Under the pieces are notes generated by a model, which ran no database searches, had not been told where the DNA came from, and was given only the letters and a program-made list of their open reading frames with translations. From RGIG426 sp045598065 (GTDB lineage: Bacteria > Bacillota > Clostridia > Oscillospirales > Acutalibacteraceae), in NCBI GenBank assembly GCA_045598065.1, contig JAZLLJ010000010.1, positions 1 to 12,434 of the forward strand: a DNA stretch of 12,434 nucleotides. The letters run 5' to 3'. Below, piece by piece: positions 1-6,243 of this stretch. The translations under genes and the position numbers were made by a program. How positions within the stretch are numbered: the first letter of the stretch is position 1; every line of letters begins with the position of its first letter.

Positions 1-1
1 C

Positions 2-694
2 GGCCGTGCCGCCCGTAACGGTGCCAACCTCAAAAACCGTCAGCCGCTGTCCAAAATGGTGGTGTCCGCCGACGGCGATTTGCCGGAACTGTTCCGCACC
101 GTTATCGCGGAAGAGCTGAACGTCAACACGGTGGAGCTGAAAGCCGATATGAGCGAGTTTATGAGCTACAGCTTCAAACCGCAACTCAAAACCGTCGGTC
201 CGAAATTCGGCCCGAAACTGGGCGAGATTCGCGCGGCGCTCCCGACACTTGACGGCAACGCGGCTAAAGCAGAACTGGATGCGACCGGTGAGCTCAAACT
301 GAATCTGCCGTCCGGTGAGATTACGCTTCTCGCGGAAGATTTGCTCATTGACATTGCGTCCAAAGAGGGCTATTTCCCGTTGTCCGATAACGGCATCACC
401 GTGGCGCTTTGCACCACCCTTACGCCGGAACTGCTCGAACAAGGCCTTGTGCGCGAATTGGTCAGCAAAATCCAGACGATGCGTAAAGAAGCCGATTTCG
501 AAGTGACCGACCATATCGTTGTGTCCTTTGCAGGCAGTGACAACGCCCTTGCAATTGCCGAGAAATACAAAGATTCTCTCGCCGCCGACGTGTTGGCGGA
601 TGCCGTTTCGTTCGGCAACACAGAGGGCTTTGTGAAAGATTGGGATATCAACGGCGAAGCCGTCACCATCGGCGTGAAAAAAGCTGACGTGTAA
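2..694 (+). CDS. ileS: Isoleucyl-tRNA synthetase, C-terminal part (5' end outside window)
   Basis: Cytoplasmic enzyme that charges tRNA-Ile with isoleucine. The reading frame is open from base 2, so the gene enters from the left. The first visible residues, GRAARNGANLKNRQPLSKM, match the linker typical of long Gram-positive and eukaryote-like IleS proteins. What follows is the end of the anticodon-binding region and the C-terminal DUF5915-type domain, ending at TAA 692-694. The visible 230 residues contain only one cysteine, so the C-terminal zinc finger of E. coli-type IleS is absent. This fits the class that lacks it. No terminator is evident before the next promoter at 712. The assignment rests on recognised family motifs; catalytic HIGH and KMSKS motifs are off-window. 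Confidence 0.92.
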   Translation, partial: GRAARNGANLKNRQPLSKMVVSADGDLPELFRTVIAEELNVNTVELKADMSEFMSYSFKPQLKTVGPKFGPKLGEIRAALPTLDGNAAKAELDATGELKLNLPSGEITLLAEDLLIDIASKEGYFPLSDNGITVALCTTLTPELLEQGLVRELVSKIQTMRKEADFEVTDHIVVSFAGSDNALAIAEKYKDSLAADVLADAVSFGNTEGFVKDWDINGEAVTIGVKKADV

Positions 695-711
695 ATAAAT
701 CGTAAATTCTC

Positions 712-740
712 TTGCCAAACGGACAATTATCCGTTATAAT
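712..740 (+). promoter_or_regulatory. Sigma-A-type promoter of the yajC operon with a palindrome in the spacer
   Basis: The -35 is TTGCCA (712-717) and the -10 is a perfect TATAAT (735-740), with an optimal 17-bp spacer. It stands 30 bp before the yajC start. The spacer is almost entirely an imperfect palindrome, ACGGACAATTATCCGT (719-734), in which 7 of 8 base pairs match. That position would suit a repressor operator. The promoter is read directly from sequence; the operator role is inference. Confidence 0.72.
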
Positions 741-769
741 GAGAACAACGATTTTTTGGAGGTAACAAT

Positions 770-1138
770 ATGTACTTTTCTAATTTGACTTTAGCTGCTG
801 CCGGCGGCGCAGGAGGCAACGGACTCAGCCTTATCTTGTGGTTGGTCTTCATTTTCGCCGTGATGTATTTTCTGCTCATCCGTCCGCAACGTAAACGCGA
901 AAAAGAAGAGCAAAAAATGCGTAACGACCTGCGCGTGGGTGATGAGATTGTCACCATCGGCGGCATCATCTGCCGCGTTGTCAACGTGAAAGAAGATTTG
1001 ATTATCGTGGAAACCGGTGCCGACCGCACCAAACTGTCGCTGAAAAAATGGGCAGTTCAGCAAAACACCACCGTCCACGACGATCCGGTCACTGACGATG
1101 ACGACGATTTGGACGACGTTGACGACGACGATATCTAA
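770..1138 (+). CDS. yajC: Sec translocase accessory subunit YajC
   Basis: Small single-span membrane protein that associates with SecDF and SecYEG during protein export. The 122-residue product has a short Gly/Ala-rich outer segment, one transmembrane helix at about 18-37, and then the family hallmark LIRPQRKREKE (36-46). A small cytoplasmic domain follows, with VGDEIVTIGGI (56-66). The tail from about 104 is almost purely Asp, longer and more acidic than in the usual roughly 85-110-residue YajC. The start is ATG with GGAGG at 758-762, seven bases upstream. It is the first gene of a rightward operon and has its own promoter at 712-740, separating it from ileS. Confidence is high from the TM plus RPQRK motif. 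Confidence 0.95.
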   Translation: MYFSNLTLAAAGGAGGNGLSLILWLVFIFAVMYFLLIRPQRKREKEEQKMRNDLRVGDEIVTIGGIICRVVNVKEDLIIVETGADRTKLSLKKWAVQQNTTVHDDPVTDDDDDLDDVDDDDI

Positions 1139-1149
1139 AATGGTCTATT

Positions 1150-1199
1150 TTTCCTCCGTGTCACATAAGGATTACCATCCTTACATGATGCGGAGGAAA
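1150..1199 (+). promoter_or_regulatory. Long hairpin in the leader of the 1205 gene that masks its ribosome binding site
   Basis: Bases 1150-1172 and 1177-1199 form a 23-position stem closed by the loop TACC. Nineteen pairs are Watson-Crick, two are G-U (1159/1190, 1160/1189), and only 1164/1185 and 1165/1184 are mismatched. The 3' arm contains CGGAGGAAA (1191-1199), the SD of the next gene, paired with TTTCCTCCG (1150-1158). There is no U-run after it, so it is not a terminator. A translational switch or an RNase processing site is inferred. Confidence 0.7.
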
Positions 1200-1204
1200 C
1201 TGTT

Positions 1205-1618
1205 ATGTTTAAGAAAACCGACCGTTCTTCGGAAAAATGGACCGCATGGGGGGCACCGCTTTTGTGGGGCACTCTCGTGGGCGCCGTATGCGTTCTTTTG
1301 TTCCTGTTGTCGGCAGCGGCGCTGTGCGTGGCTATCGATATTCCCACAGGGCTGATTTCGCCGATGGCGTTTGTCGCTTGTGCCGTCGGCGCGGCAGTCG
1401 GCGGTCTTGTCGCCGGAAAAATCTCCCGTCGCCGCGGCTGGCTGTTCGGACTGCTTTGCGGTCTTCTCGTGTATTTGCTCATCGCGTGCGTCGGTGCTCT
1501 TTGCATCGGCCGCGCCGTCGGAACCCACGCGCCTTTGAGCCTGCTTCTTTGCATCGCTTGCGGAGCGGTGGGCGGCATTATCGGCGTCAACCTTAAAAGC
1601 CGCAAATTCTCGGTCTAA
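1205..1618 (+). CDS. TIGR04086-like four-helix membrane protein
   Basis: A 137-residue integral membrane protein of unknown biochemical role. Hydrophobic spans lie at about 15-45, 50-72, 78-103 and 110-129. Gly/Ala-rich helices (VGAAVGGLVAGKISRRRGW at 61-79, AVGGIIGVNLKSRK at 121-134) and short basic loops suggest the usual inside-positive topology. Size, four spans and position directly after yajC match the TIGR04086 family of Clostridia; I recognise the pattern but cannot search it. The start is ATG with CGGAGGAAA upstream. That SD lies within a long hairpin (1150-1199), so translation may be controlled. No small cysteine-rich peptide gene of the SCIFF type fits in the flanking gaps. Confidence 0.7.
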   Translation: MFKKTDRSSEKWTAWGAPLLWGTLVGAVCVLLFLLSAAALCVAIDIPTGLISPMAFVACAVGAAVGGLVAGKISRRRGWLFGLLCGLLVYLLIACVGALCIGRAVGTHAPLSLLLCIACGAVGGIIGVNLKSRKFSV

Positions 1619-1621
1619 TTC

Positions 1622-1655
1622 TTCCTCTCTGCACATACAGTGTAGCAGGGAGGAA
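1622..1655 (+). promoter_or_regulatory. Hairpin masking the ribosome binding site of the 1662 gene
   Basis: TTCCTCTCTGC (1622-1632) pairs with GCAGGGAGGAA (1645-1655): 11 bp with one G-U. It can extend by ACA/TGT (1633-1635 with 1641-1643) across a bulged A1644, leaving a 5-nt loop. The 3' arm is the SD (GGGAGGAA) of the gene starting at 1662. The anti-SD strand TTCCTC resembles the one in the hairpin before the preceding gene. No U-run follows. Confidence 0.65.
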
Positions 1656-1661
1656 TGAAGA

Positions 1662-2255
1662 ATGAGAAGGACAAGCCACTTTTTTAGACAACTGCGCCAC
1701 TTTGTGGGTACTAATAGCCGCTTATTTCTGTTTTTGGGATTGCTTTTGGCCGGCGTGGCGGTAGGATGCCGCCTCGAGCCCCATCTTCCCAAAGCGGCCG
1801 ACGCTTTGTTGCAATCACTTTCCGCCTCGAAAGCAACGTTTTCGGGAATTGCCGACGTACTGTCCGTGTTTTGGAGGGGGAGTCTCGTCTCCGTCGCCGC
1901 CATCGGAATCCTGATGCTGTTCGGAATGTCTCTTTGCGGCATTCCCGTGGTACTGTGCGTTCCGGCGCTGTTCGGCGCGTGGCTCGGTTTGTTTGAGACG
2001 TTTTTGCTCTCACACCAGGGAATGAAAGCGCTCGCATTATCCCTGCCCGGCACACTGCTCGCGGTGTGGGCGGTACTGATTGCCTGCGCCGAAGCCTTTC
2101 GTCTTACGTTGCGCCTCGTCGCGCAAGTGATGCCCGGTACACCGAAAACCGGATTATGGCGCGATTTTCGATTGTTTTTTCTACGGTTTTTATTATGCTT
2201 TTTGTTGGCGTTTTCGGCATCGGCCATCCAAACGACCACCACCGTTCTTTTTTGA
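1662..2255 (+). CDS. SpoIIM-like (DUF95) membrane protein
   Basis: A 197-residue protein with about five hydrophobic segments (19-36, 74-92, 93-115, 121-143, 167-190). The order is an N-terminal amphipathic basic stretch, a first helix, a polar loop, then a conserved-looking block IGILMLFGMSLCGIPVVL (81-98) and GAWLGLFETFLLSHQGMKAL (105-124). That arrangement and length match SpoIIM, a component of the SpoIIDMP peptidoglycan-degrading engulfment machine, and related DUF95 proteins. The similarity is of pattern, not of a diagnostic motif, so it may be a SpoIIM paralogue without a sporulation role. The start is ATG 1662, with GGGAGGAA at 1648-1655 inside a hairpin. It ends 47 bp before the next gene. 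Confidence 0.55.
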   Translation: MRRTSHFFRQLRHFVGTNSRLFLFLGLLLAGVAVGCRLEPHLPKAADALLQSLSASKATFSGIADVLSVFWRGSLVSVAAIGILMLFGMSLCGIPVVLCVPALFGAWLGLFETFLLSHQGMKALALSLPGTLLAVWAVLIACAEAFRLTLRLVAQVMPGTPKTGLWRDFRLFFLRFLLCFLLAFSASAIQTTTTVLF

Positions 2256-2302
2256 AAACACCATCACAAAATATAGGATGTTAAAAGTCAGGAGGAATCC
2301 CT

Positions 2303-3238
2303 TTGGCACGTGGTTTCAAACCCTTTGACGTAACGCGTCCCGGTCGGGGCGTAGATAACCGTCCCAGCGAAAAGCGGAATTTTATTCTGTTTTGGGAACT
2401 GGTTTTTCGCAAGTTTTGGAATTTGCTGGAACTCGGGATGCTGTACATTCTTTTATCGCTGCCGCTTATTACCAACGGGTTGGCGTGTGCCGGAATGACC
2501 TTTATTACCCGTAATTTCACAAGAGAAAAACCCGTTTTTTTGATTTCGGACTTTTTCTCGACCATTAAAAAGAACTGGAAACAAGCGCTGTTTGTCGGCA
2601 TTTTCAACCTGATTATCACCTTCATTATGGCGTTCAGCGCGCTGTTTTATTACCTCGCCGGCACGGAGGCGACGCTGCTTTGTATGGCGATGGTGCTGCT
2701 GCTGTTGCTCATTTTCTTTATTATGCAGTTCTACCTGTTCCTTATGATGGTCACGTTCAAATTCAGTCTGCGCCAGTTATACAAAAACGCGTTTAACTTG
2801 GTGTTCATCGGGTGGAAAGAAAACTTCATCATTCTTATTAACCTTTTCTTCGTTTACGGAGTGATGGGAATACTGATTGTTTCTTTGTGGTTTTCCAAGT
2901 GGATTCCCGTCGCCATTTTGTTTATGGCGTTCAGTTTGTTCTTTTTGCCGGCATTCCGGATGTTGCTTACGCAATATTACGTGTTTCCGGTGGTCAAACG
3001 GGTGCTCATCGATCCCTATTACAAAGAGCATCCGGAAGAATTTGAGGCCGATCGCCACCATCTGAATTTGGAAAACGAGGAAACCCGTAAAGCAGATGCC
3101 GAAAAAGCGGTTTTCCACGACATCGGCTCGGCGGAGGGCAAGCCCGTTCCCGAAGAAGGGGAGGACAAGCCTGCTCGCCGCATCCCGAAACAATACCCCA
3201 ACCGCACGCAAACCGACGACGAGGACGATACGATTTAA
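2303..3238 (+). CDS. DUF624 / YesL-like membrane protein
   Basis: A 311-residue multi-span membrane protein. Helices lie at about 41-66, 95-120, 123-150, 174-198 and 200-224. They are followed by a long hydrophilic acidic/basic tail (about 235-311) not typical of the roughly 210-residue YesL proteins. The FWELVFRKFWNLLELGML region (30-47) and NWKQALFVGIFNLIITF (91-107) are characteristic of DUF624, often found with sugar-uptake genes but of unknown activity. The start is TTG 2303, chosen because AGGAGG (2290-2295) is seven bases upstream and no in-frame ATG is as well placed. It sits in the yajC operon and is separated from the next start by a single base, implying translational coupling. Confidence 0.75.
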   Translation: MARGFKPFDVTRPGRGVDNRPSEKRNFILFWELVFRKFWNLLELGMLYILLSLPLITNGLACAGMTFITRNFTREKPVFLISDFFSTIKKNWKQALFVGIFNLIITFIMAFSALFYYLAGTEATLLCMAMVLLLLLIFFIMQFYLFLMMVTFKFSLRQLYKNAFNLVFIGWKENFIILINLFFVYGVMGILIVSLWFSKWIPVAILFMAFSLFFLPAFRMLLTQYYVFPVVKRVLIDPYYKEHPEEFEADRHHLNLENEETRKADAEKAVFHDIGSAEGKPVPEEGEDKPARRIPKQYPNRTQTDDEDDTI

Positions 3239-3239
3239 G

Positions 3240-3800
3240 ATGAAACAACTGACGATTCTTGTGGATGCCGACGGCGTTTTGGAGAATTTTTCCGAGACAT
3301 GGGTAGGCTATCTCAACAAAAAATACGGCACAAACGTCTCTCACGATGACGTGCGCGAATGGGATATGACCAAAGCGTTTCCCATGCTCACACCCGAGCA
3401 GGTGCTTTCCACCGAACTCGATGCGGAACTGTACGACGGATTACAACCCATTCCCGGCGCGGCAGAAGTGTTAAAACGCCTGCTTGACGAAGGCCACACC
3501 GTCTATATCGTCACCAACACCCACTACAAAATCGCCATCGAAAAGTTAGAGGGTACGCTGTTCAAATACTATCCGTTTTTGCCTTGGAAACAGTATATTT
3601 TCACCCACAACAAACAAATGATCAAAGGCGACGTTCTGGTGGACGACGGCGTACACAATCTCGTCGGCGGCGACTACGAAAAAATCTTGTTTTCCGCGCC
3701 GTATAATCGCGATTTCGATGCCGAGGCAAACGATATGACGCGGGTGGAAAACTGGGAGGAAGTGTATCATGTCATCCAAAAAATCGCAAGCGGAAGTTGA
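3240..3800 (+). CDS. 5'(3')-deoxyribonucleotidase-like HAD phosphatase (NT5C type)
   Basis: A 186-residue cytoplasmic HAD-superfamily enzyme likely to remove phosphate from (deoxy)nucleoside monophosphates. Motif I is VDADGVLENF (8-17) with the nucleophile D9 and acid D11. Motif II is YIVTNT (89-94). Motif III Lys is probably K125 or K129. Motif IV is GDVLVDDG (130-137). The DxDGVLxxF form and the WD-containing cap segment (40-43) favour the NT5C family over generic HAD enzymes. The frame is open further upstream, but ATG 3240 is the start that makes motif I N-terminal as in the family. It lies two bases after the stop of the DUF624 gene, with only a weak GAGG (3221-3224), so coupling is likely. 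Confidence 0.8.
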   Translation: MKQLTILVDADGVLENFSETWVGYLNKKYGTNVSHDDVREWDMTKAFPMLTPEQVLSTELDAELYDGLQPIPGAAEVLKRLLDEGHTVYIVTNTHYKIAIEKLEGTLFKYYPFLPWKQYIFTHNKQMIKGDVLVDDGVHNLVGGDYEKILFSAPYNRDFDAEANDMTRVENWEEVYHVIQKIASGS

Positions 3801-4515
3801 ACAAAATGATGTCAAAACAAAAATAACGCAGTGGTTAGGTTATTACATTTTTTTGTTCTTTTGGTTCGCCTTTGCCGATGCATCGTGCGGAGGTTTCGCA
3901 TGCAATGAAGAGGCTCCCCGTATCTTTGTGTATGTAATGCCGCTTCTTTTTTCTCTTGTCTCCCTTTTGGTGCTGGGGGTTGCGTTAATGGGCGTAAAAG
4001 ACATGAAAAAGGTGCATCCTCTTTCCGAAACTCTCAATCGGGAAATTGTCAGCAAAGAGTTAAATCGAGACCTAAAATTTGGTAAAGATTTGCTTGTTAT
4101 GTTTATTTTTTACGTGATCGAGGGAGCAGCCACCTATTTCATCACATATAAATTGACGCAGTCTCAGCTTGCACTTCCCATGATTGGAAGCTACGGATTG
4201 TTCTTTTTCGGCATCTTTTCGCTGGTAAATTTTCGTAAAACCGTTAAACCGATGGATATTGCTTTTCGAACCGATACGTTTATCGGCACGAAAACAAGAT
4301 ATGAAGAAGAATCAAATTATTCGATTGACTATTTACTGTTTAAAAACACTTCGGCGATATCGCAAGATAATTTGAACGGCAAGCCCACGTGTTATTACAC
4401 GCTCGTTTCCAACACCGGTAATCCGCTTTCCGAGGGGGATACCGTTTTCGTCGTATACAAGGTAAAAAGCAACGATGTTCTCCGCATATATCCTGCAAAT
4501 GAATTTCATTTTTGA
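3769..4515 (+). CDS. Unrecognised four-helix membrane protein with soluble C-terminal domain
   Basis: A 248-residue protein that I do not recognise. A charged N-terminus precedes hydrophobic helices at about 22-38 and 53-76. A cytoplasmic-type helical loop rich in charge (77-107) follows, then helices at about 108-125 and 135-154. The rest (160-248) is a soluble, beta-looking domain. The loop between helices 1 and 2 has C40 and C45 (ADASCGGFACNEE). The start ATG 3769 has a strong GGGAGGAAG SD. The gene overlaps the 3' end of the nucleotidase by 32 bases, so it is the last gene of this operon; the terminator follows 31 bases later. It is visibly more AT-rich than its neighbours, suggesting later acquisition. 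Confidence 0.8.
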   Translation: MSSKKSQAEVEQNDVKTKITQWLGYYIFLFFWFAFADASCGGFACNEEAPRIFVYVMPLLFSLVSLLVLGVALMGVKDMKKVHPLSETLNREIVSKELNRDLKFGKDLLVMFIFYVIEGAATYFITYKLTQSQLALPMIGSYGLFFFGIFSLVNFRKTVKPMDIAFRTDTFIGTKTRYEEESNYSIDYLLFKNTSAISQDNLNGKPTCYYTLVSNTGNPLSEGDTVFVVYKVKSNDVLRIYPANEFHF

Positions 4516-4545
4516 TACGTTCTATGTAATCAATAATCTCGAAAT

Positions 4546-4578
4546 AAAAAAAGACCGCTCACCGAGCGGTCTTTTTTT
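4546..4578. terminator. Bidirectional intrinsic terminator between convergent genes
   Basis: A perfect stem GACCGCTC (4553-4560) / GAGCGGTC (4564-4571) with an ACC loop is flanked by seven A on the left and seven T on the right. It therefore works in both directions. It ends the yajC operon and the leftward recombinase gene, whose stop codon overlaps the T-run. Confidence 0.93.
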
Positions 4579-5578
4579 ATTCGGTTTCTTCTTTTTTCTC
4601 TTTTTCCGGCTGAAGATGCAGATTGGCAAGCGGGTTATTCTCGGTCGCTTCTTTCAGTTGCTGTTGGGAAAGGTGGGTGTAAATCTCGGTGGTGCCGAGG
4701 TTTTCGTGGCCGAGAATGTCTTTCAGCACCCGAATGTCCGTGCCGCCGTGCTGATACATAAGCGTTGCGGCGGTGTGGCGCAGTTTGTGCGTTGAGAGAT
4801 TTTCCGCGCCCTCTACTTTTTTCAAGTAGCCTTTGACAACATAGTGAACGCCCTGGACAGTGATACGGCTTTTTAAGCGGCTCAAAAACAGCGCATCTTT
4901 GTCTTTTACGCCATCGACCGGCCGTACTTTAAGATAACGGGAAATGGCTTCCCAACAGGCGTCGTTAAGGTACAACATCCGCTCTTTACTGCCTTTGCCG
5001 CGTACGCGAAGCGTGCGGTCAGAGCCGATATCCGAGAGGTTGAGTCCTGCCACTTCCGCGCGGCGCAAACCGCAGTTCAGGAGAATAGTCAGCATACAAA
5101 AATCCCGTTCGGCATACTCACCGCCGGCGTGACTGAGCAAATCAATCGACTGCTCCACCGTTAAGTATTTCGGCAAAGTTTTCTTCTTTTTGGGCGTGTC
5201 CAAATTCTGTACCGGATTTTCGGATAAACGGTGAGTAACGTCGGTAAGATAATGAAAAAAAGTGCGAAGCGACGTCACTTTGCGCGCACGGGTGGCGTTA
5301 CTGTTTCCGCGCTCGTTTTTCGCGTAGTTCAAATACTCGTACACGTCAAGCAGTGTCACCTGAGACAACAGCTCCACATCCACCTTGTCAATCGTGATTT
5401 CTTCAAACGGCAGGGTAGGGGGGACAAGCCCTTTTTGCTGTTGGAAGTAGCGCAAAAAGGTGCGTAAATCCACAAAGTATTCGTCCACCGTGCCGGTAGA
5501 GCGACCTTTCACAACCTCGATATAGCCGAAAAACTCTTTCAGTATCGGCGAACATTCCGCCGCGTATTCCTTTTTCAT
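4577..5578 (-). CDS. Xer-type tyrosine recombinase / integrase
   Basis: A 333-residue site-specific recombinase. The N-terminal core-binding SAM-like domain (about 8-125) includes a KGRSTGTVDEYFVDLRTFLRY region and ATRARKVTSLRTFFHYL (95-111). The catalytic domain (about 135-315) has the full set: R172 in NCGLRRAEV, K195 in VRGKGSKER, H264 and R267 in THKLRHTAA, H291 in ILGHENLGTT, and nucleophile Y300 in IYTHLS. A Lys/Glu-rich tail ends it. The start is ATG (complement of 5576-5578) with AAAGGAG seven bases upstream; the frame runs 20 codons further without an SD. The SD is flanked by GTTTCAC repeats (5580-5614). Length and motif spacing resemble XerC/XerD or an orphan chromosomal Xer more than phage integrases. 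No element genes are visible around it. Confidence 0.92.
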   Translation of the reverse strand: MKKEYAAECSPILKEFFGYIEVVKGRSTGTVDEYFVDLRTFLRYFQQQKGLVPPTLPFEEITIDKVDVELLSQVTLLDVYEYLNYAKNERGNSNATRARKVTSLRTFFHYLTDVTHRLSENPVQNLDTPKKKKTLPKYLTVEQSIDLLSHAGGEYAERDFCMLTILLNCGLRRAEVAGLNLSDIGSDRTLRVRGKGSKERMLYLNDACWEAISRYLKVRPVDGVKDKDALFLSRLKSRITVQGVHYVVKGYLKKVEGAENLSTHKLRHTAATLMYQHGGTDIRVLKDILGHENLGTTEIYTHLSQQQLKEATENNPLANLHLQPEKEKKEETE

Positions 5579-5579
5579 T

Positions 5580-5614
5580 GTGAAACTCCTTTCTCCGTGA
5601 AACAGTTTCACGGA
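5580..5614 (-). promoter_or_regulatory. Inverted and direct GTTTCAC repeats around the recombinase ribosome binding site
   Basis: On the minus strand, TCCGTGAAA and TTTCACGGA (5606-5614 and 5594-5602) form a perfect 9-bp stem with a 3-nt loop just before the SD (complement of 5586-5592). A further GTTTCAC copy (complement of 5580-5586) lies between the SD and the start codon. The single GTGAAAC strand can pair with either copy, in one case looping out the SD. The motif could instead be an operator with three half-sites. Confidence 0.55.
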
Positions 5615-5838
5615 CAAGACGTGTAAAACAAACCACACATAAGGGCCGATTTACAGTTGCGGTTACAATTACAGCTGCGCTCGCAGTCGGCCGCCTCAAA
5701 ACCCGTTTCGAAAGCATCGGTATAAATCGCTCAATTCGCACAAAAACCGCAGATCCGGCGGCGCTTACAAAATTCGTCGCAACGGCGTTTTAACAGCTGA
5801 CGGCTTCGGCGCATCACCGCGCGACTGAATATTTACGG

Positions 5839-5864
5839 TTACAATGCGACAAACCGCATTGTAA
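5839..5864. repeat. Perfect 10-bp inverted repeat (hairpin)
   Basis: TTACAATGCG (5839-5848) and CGCATTGTAA (5855-5864) are perfect complements around a 6-nt spacer. There is no adjacent T-run on either strand, so it is not an intrinsic terminator. Its left arm belongs to a CGGTTACAAT motif also found at 5660-5669. It may be a structured RNA element or a protein site. Confidence 0.75.
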
Positions 5865-5889
5865 AGCGAAAATTCCCAAAAAACGCCAT

Positions 5890-5962
5890 CGAATAGAAAC
5901 AAGCAAAATGACCAACGCATCGACGGAAACATTTCTATCGGCTCCAGAGCAGAGGTCATTTT
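5890..5962. other. Two interleaved 9-bp stems: candidate pseudoknot
   Basis: Stem A pairs 5890-5899 (one bulged A at 5893) with TTTCTATCG 5932-5940. Stem B pairs AAAATGACC 5905-5913 with GGTCATTTT 5954-5962. The order A5'-B5'-A3'-B3' is that of an H-type pseudoknot with loops of 5, 18 and 13 nt. The pairings are read directly; that they form in an RNA, and on which strand, is inference. Confidence 0.4.
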
Positions 5963-6124
5963 TTGGTATTTTTGAAAATGAGAAATTTTACGATAAAAAT
6001 CCACTAACGAACAAATTTCCGTTAAACAGAACAAACGAAATCGAAGACGGCATCAAACAAAACGTCGGGAATCGCCACAGACAAGCGCTTGAATAATCGA
6101 CACGGCACAAACGTGGCCGCCTCA

Positions 6125-6216
6125 GGAAATCGCCGGAAATGCACTGTAAATCACCAAACGGGAAATGAGAGGAAAATGACCAAAATAACGGGAAATCGGC
6201 AAAACCGGGCCAAAAA
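6125..6216. repeat. Roughly 10-bp-phased A-tracts with repeated GGAAAT motif
   Basis: Short A-runs begin at 6127, 6137, 6148, 6156, 6163, 6173, 6182, 6193, 6201 and 6212, close to one per helical turn. Several sit in a GGAAAT context (6125, 6135, 6161, 6191; near-copies at 6146 and 6171). Phased A-tracts bend DNA, though three-base tracts do so weakly. The array lies downstream of the leftward promoter. Confidence 0.45.
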
Positions 6217-6243
6217 CACCCTTTTTGAGGCAATTTTCCTCCC

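Larger units (their letters stand above)
5615..6240. other. Long region with no convincing gene, rich in short repeats and inverted repeats
   Basis: About 630 bp upstream of the recombinase with no reading frame that has both a plausible SD/start and protein-like composition. It holds a 10-bp hairpin (5839-5864), interleaved stems (5890-5962), and a hairpin-rich GC segment with GGCCGA/TCGGCC arms (5644-5649 and 5687-5692). Repeated 10-mers are also present: GGCCGCCTCA at 5689 and 6115, CGGTTACAAT at 5660 and 5836. A series of phased A-tracts runs 6125-6216. A leftward promoter (6291-6319) would transcribe it as a long leader of the recombinase or as a separate RNA. I recognise no known RNA family here. 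Confidence 0.6.

Noticed and set aside
1150..1199. Hairpin as an intrinsic terminator between yajC and the next gene
   Set aside because: No T-run follows the stem on the plus strand, and the 3' arm coincides with the SD of a real gene.
1139..1661. Possible SCIFF-type small cysteine-rich peptide gene, sometimes expected near yajC and TIGR04086 genes
   Set aside because: The gaps (66 and 43 bp) are too small and contain hairpins; no cysteine-rich short frame is present.
5988..6233. Leftward 81-codon frame starting TTG after GGGGAGG, downstream of the 6291-6319 promoter
   Set aside because: The SD is only four bases from the start. The product is rich in Phe, Ser and Cys without domain-like pattern, and its codons look unlike neighbouring genes. 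Transcription is possible, translation not supported.
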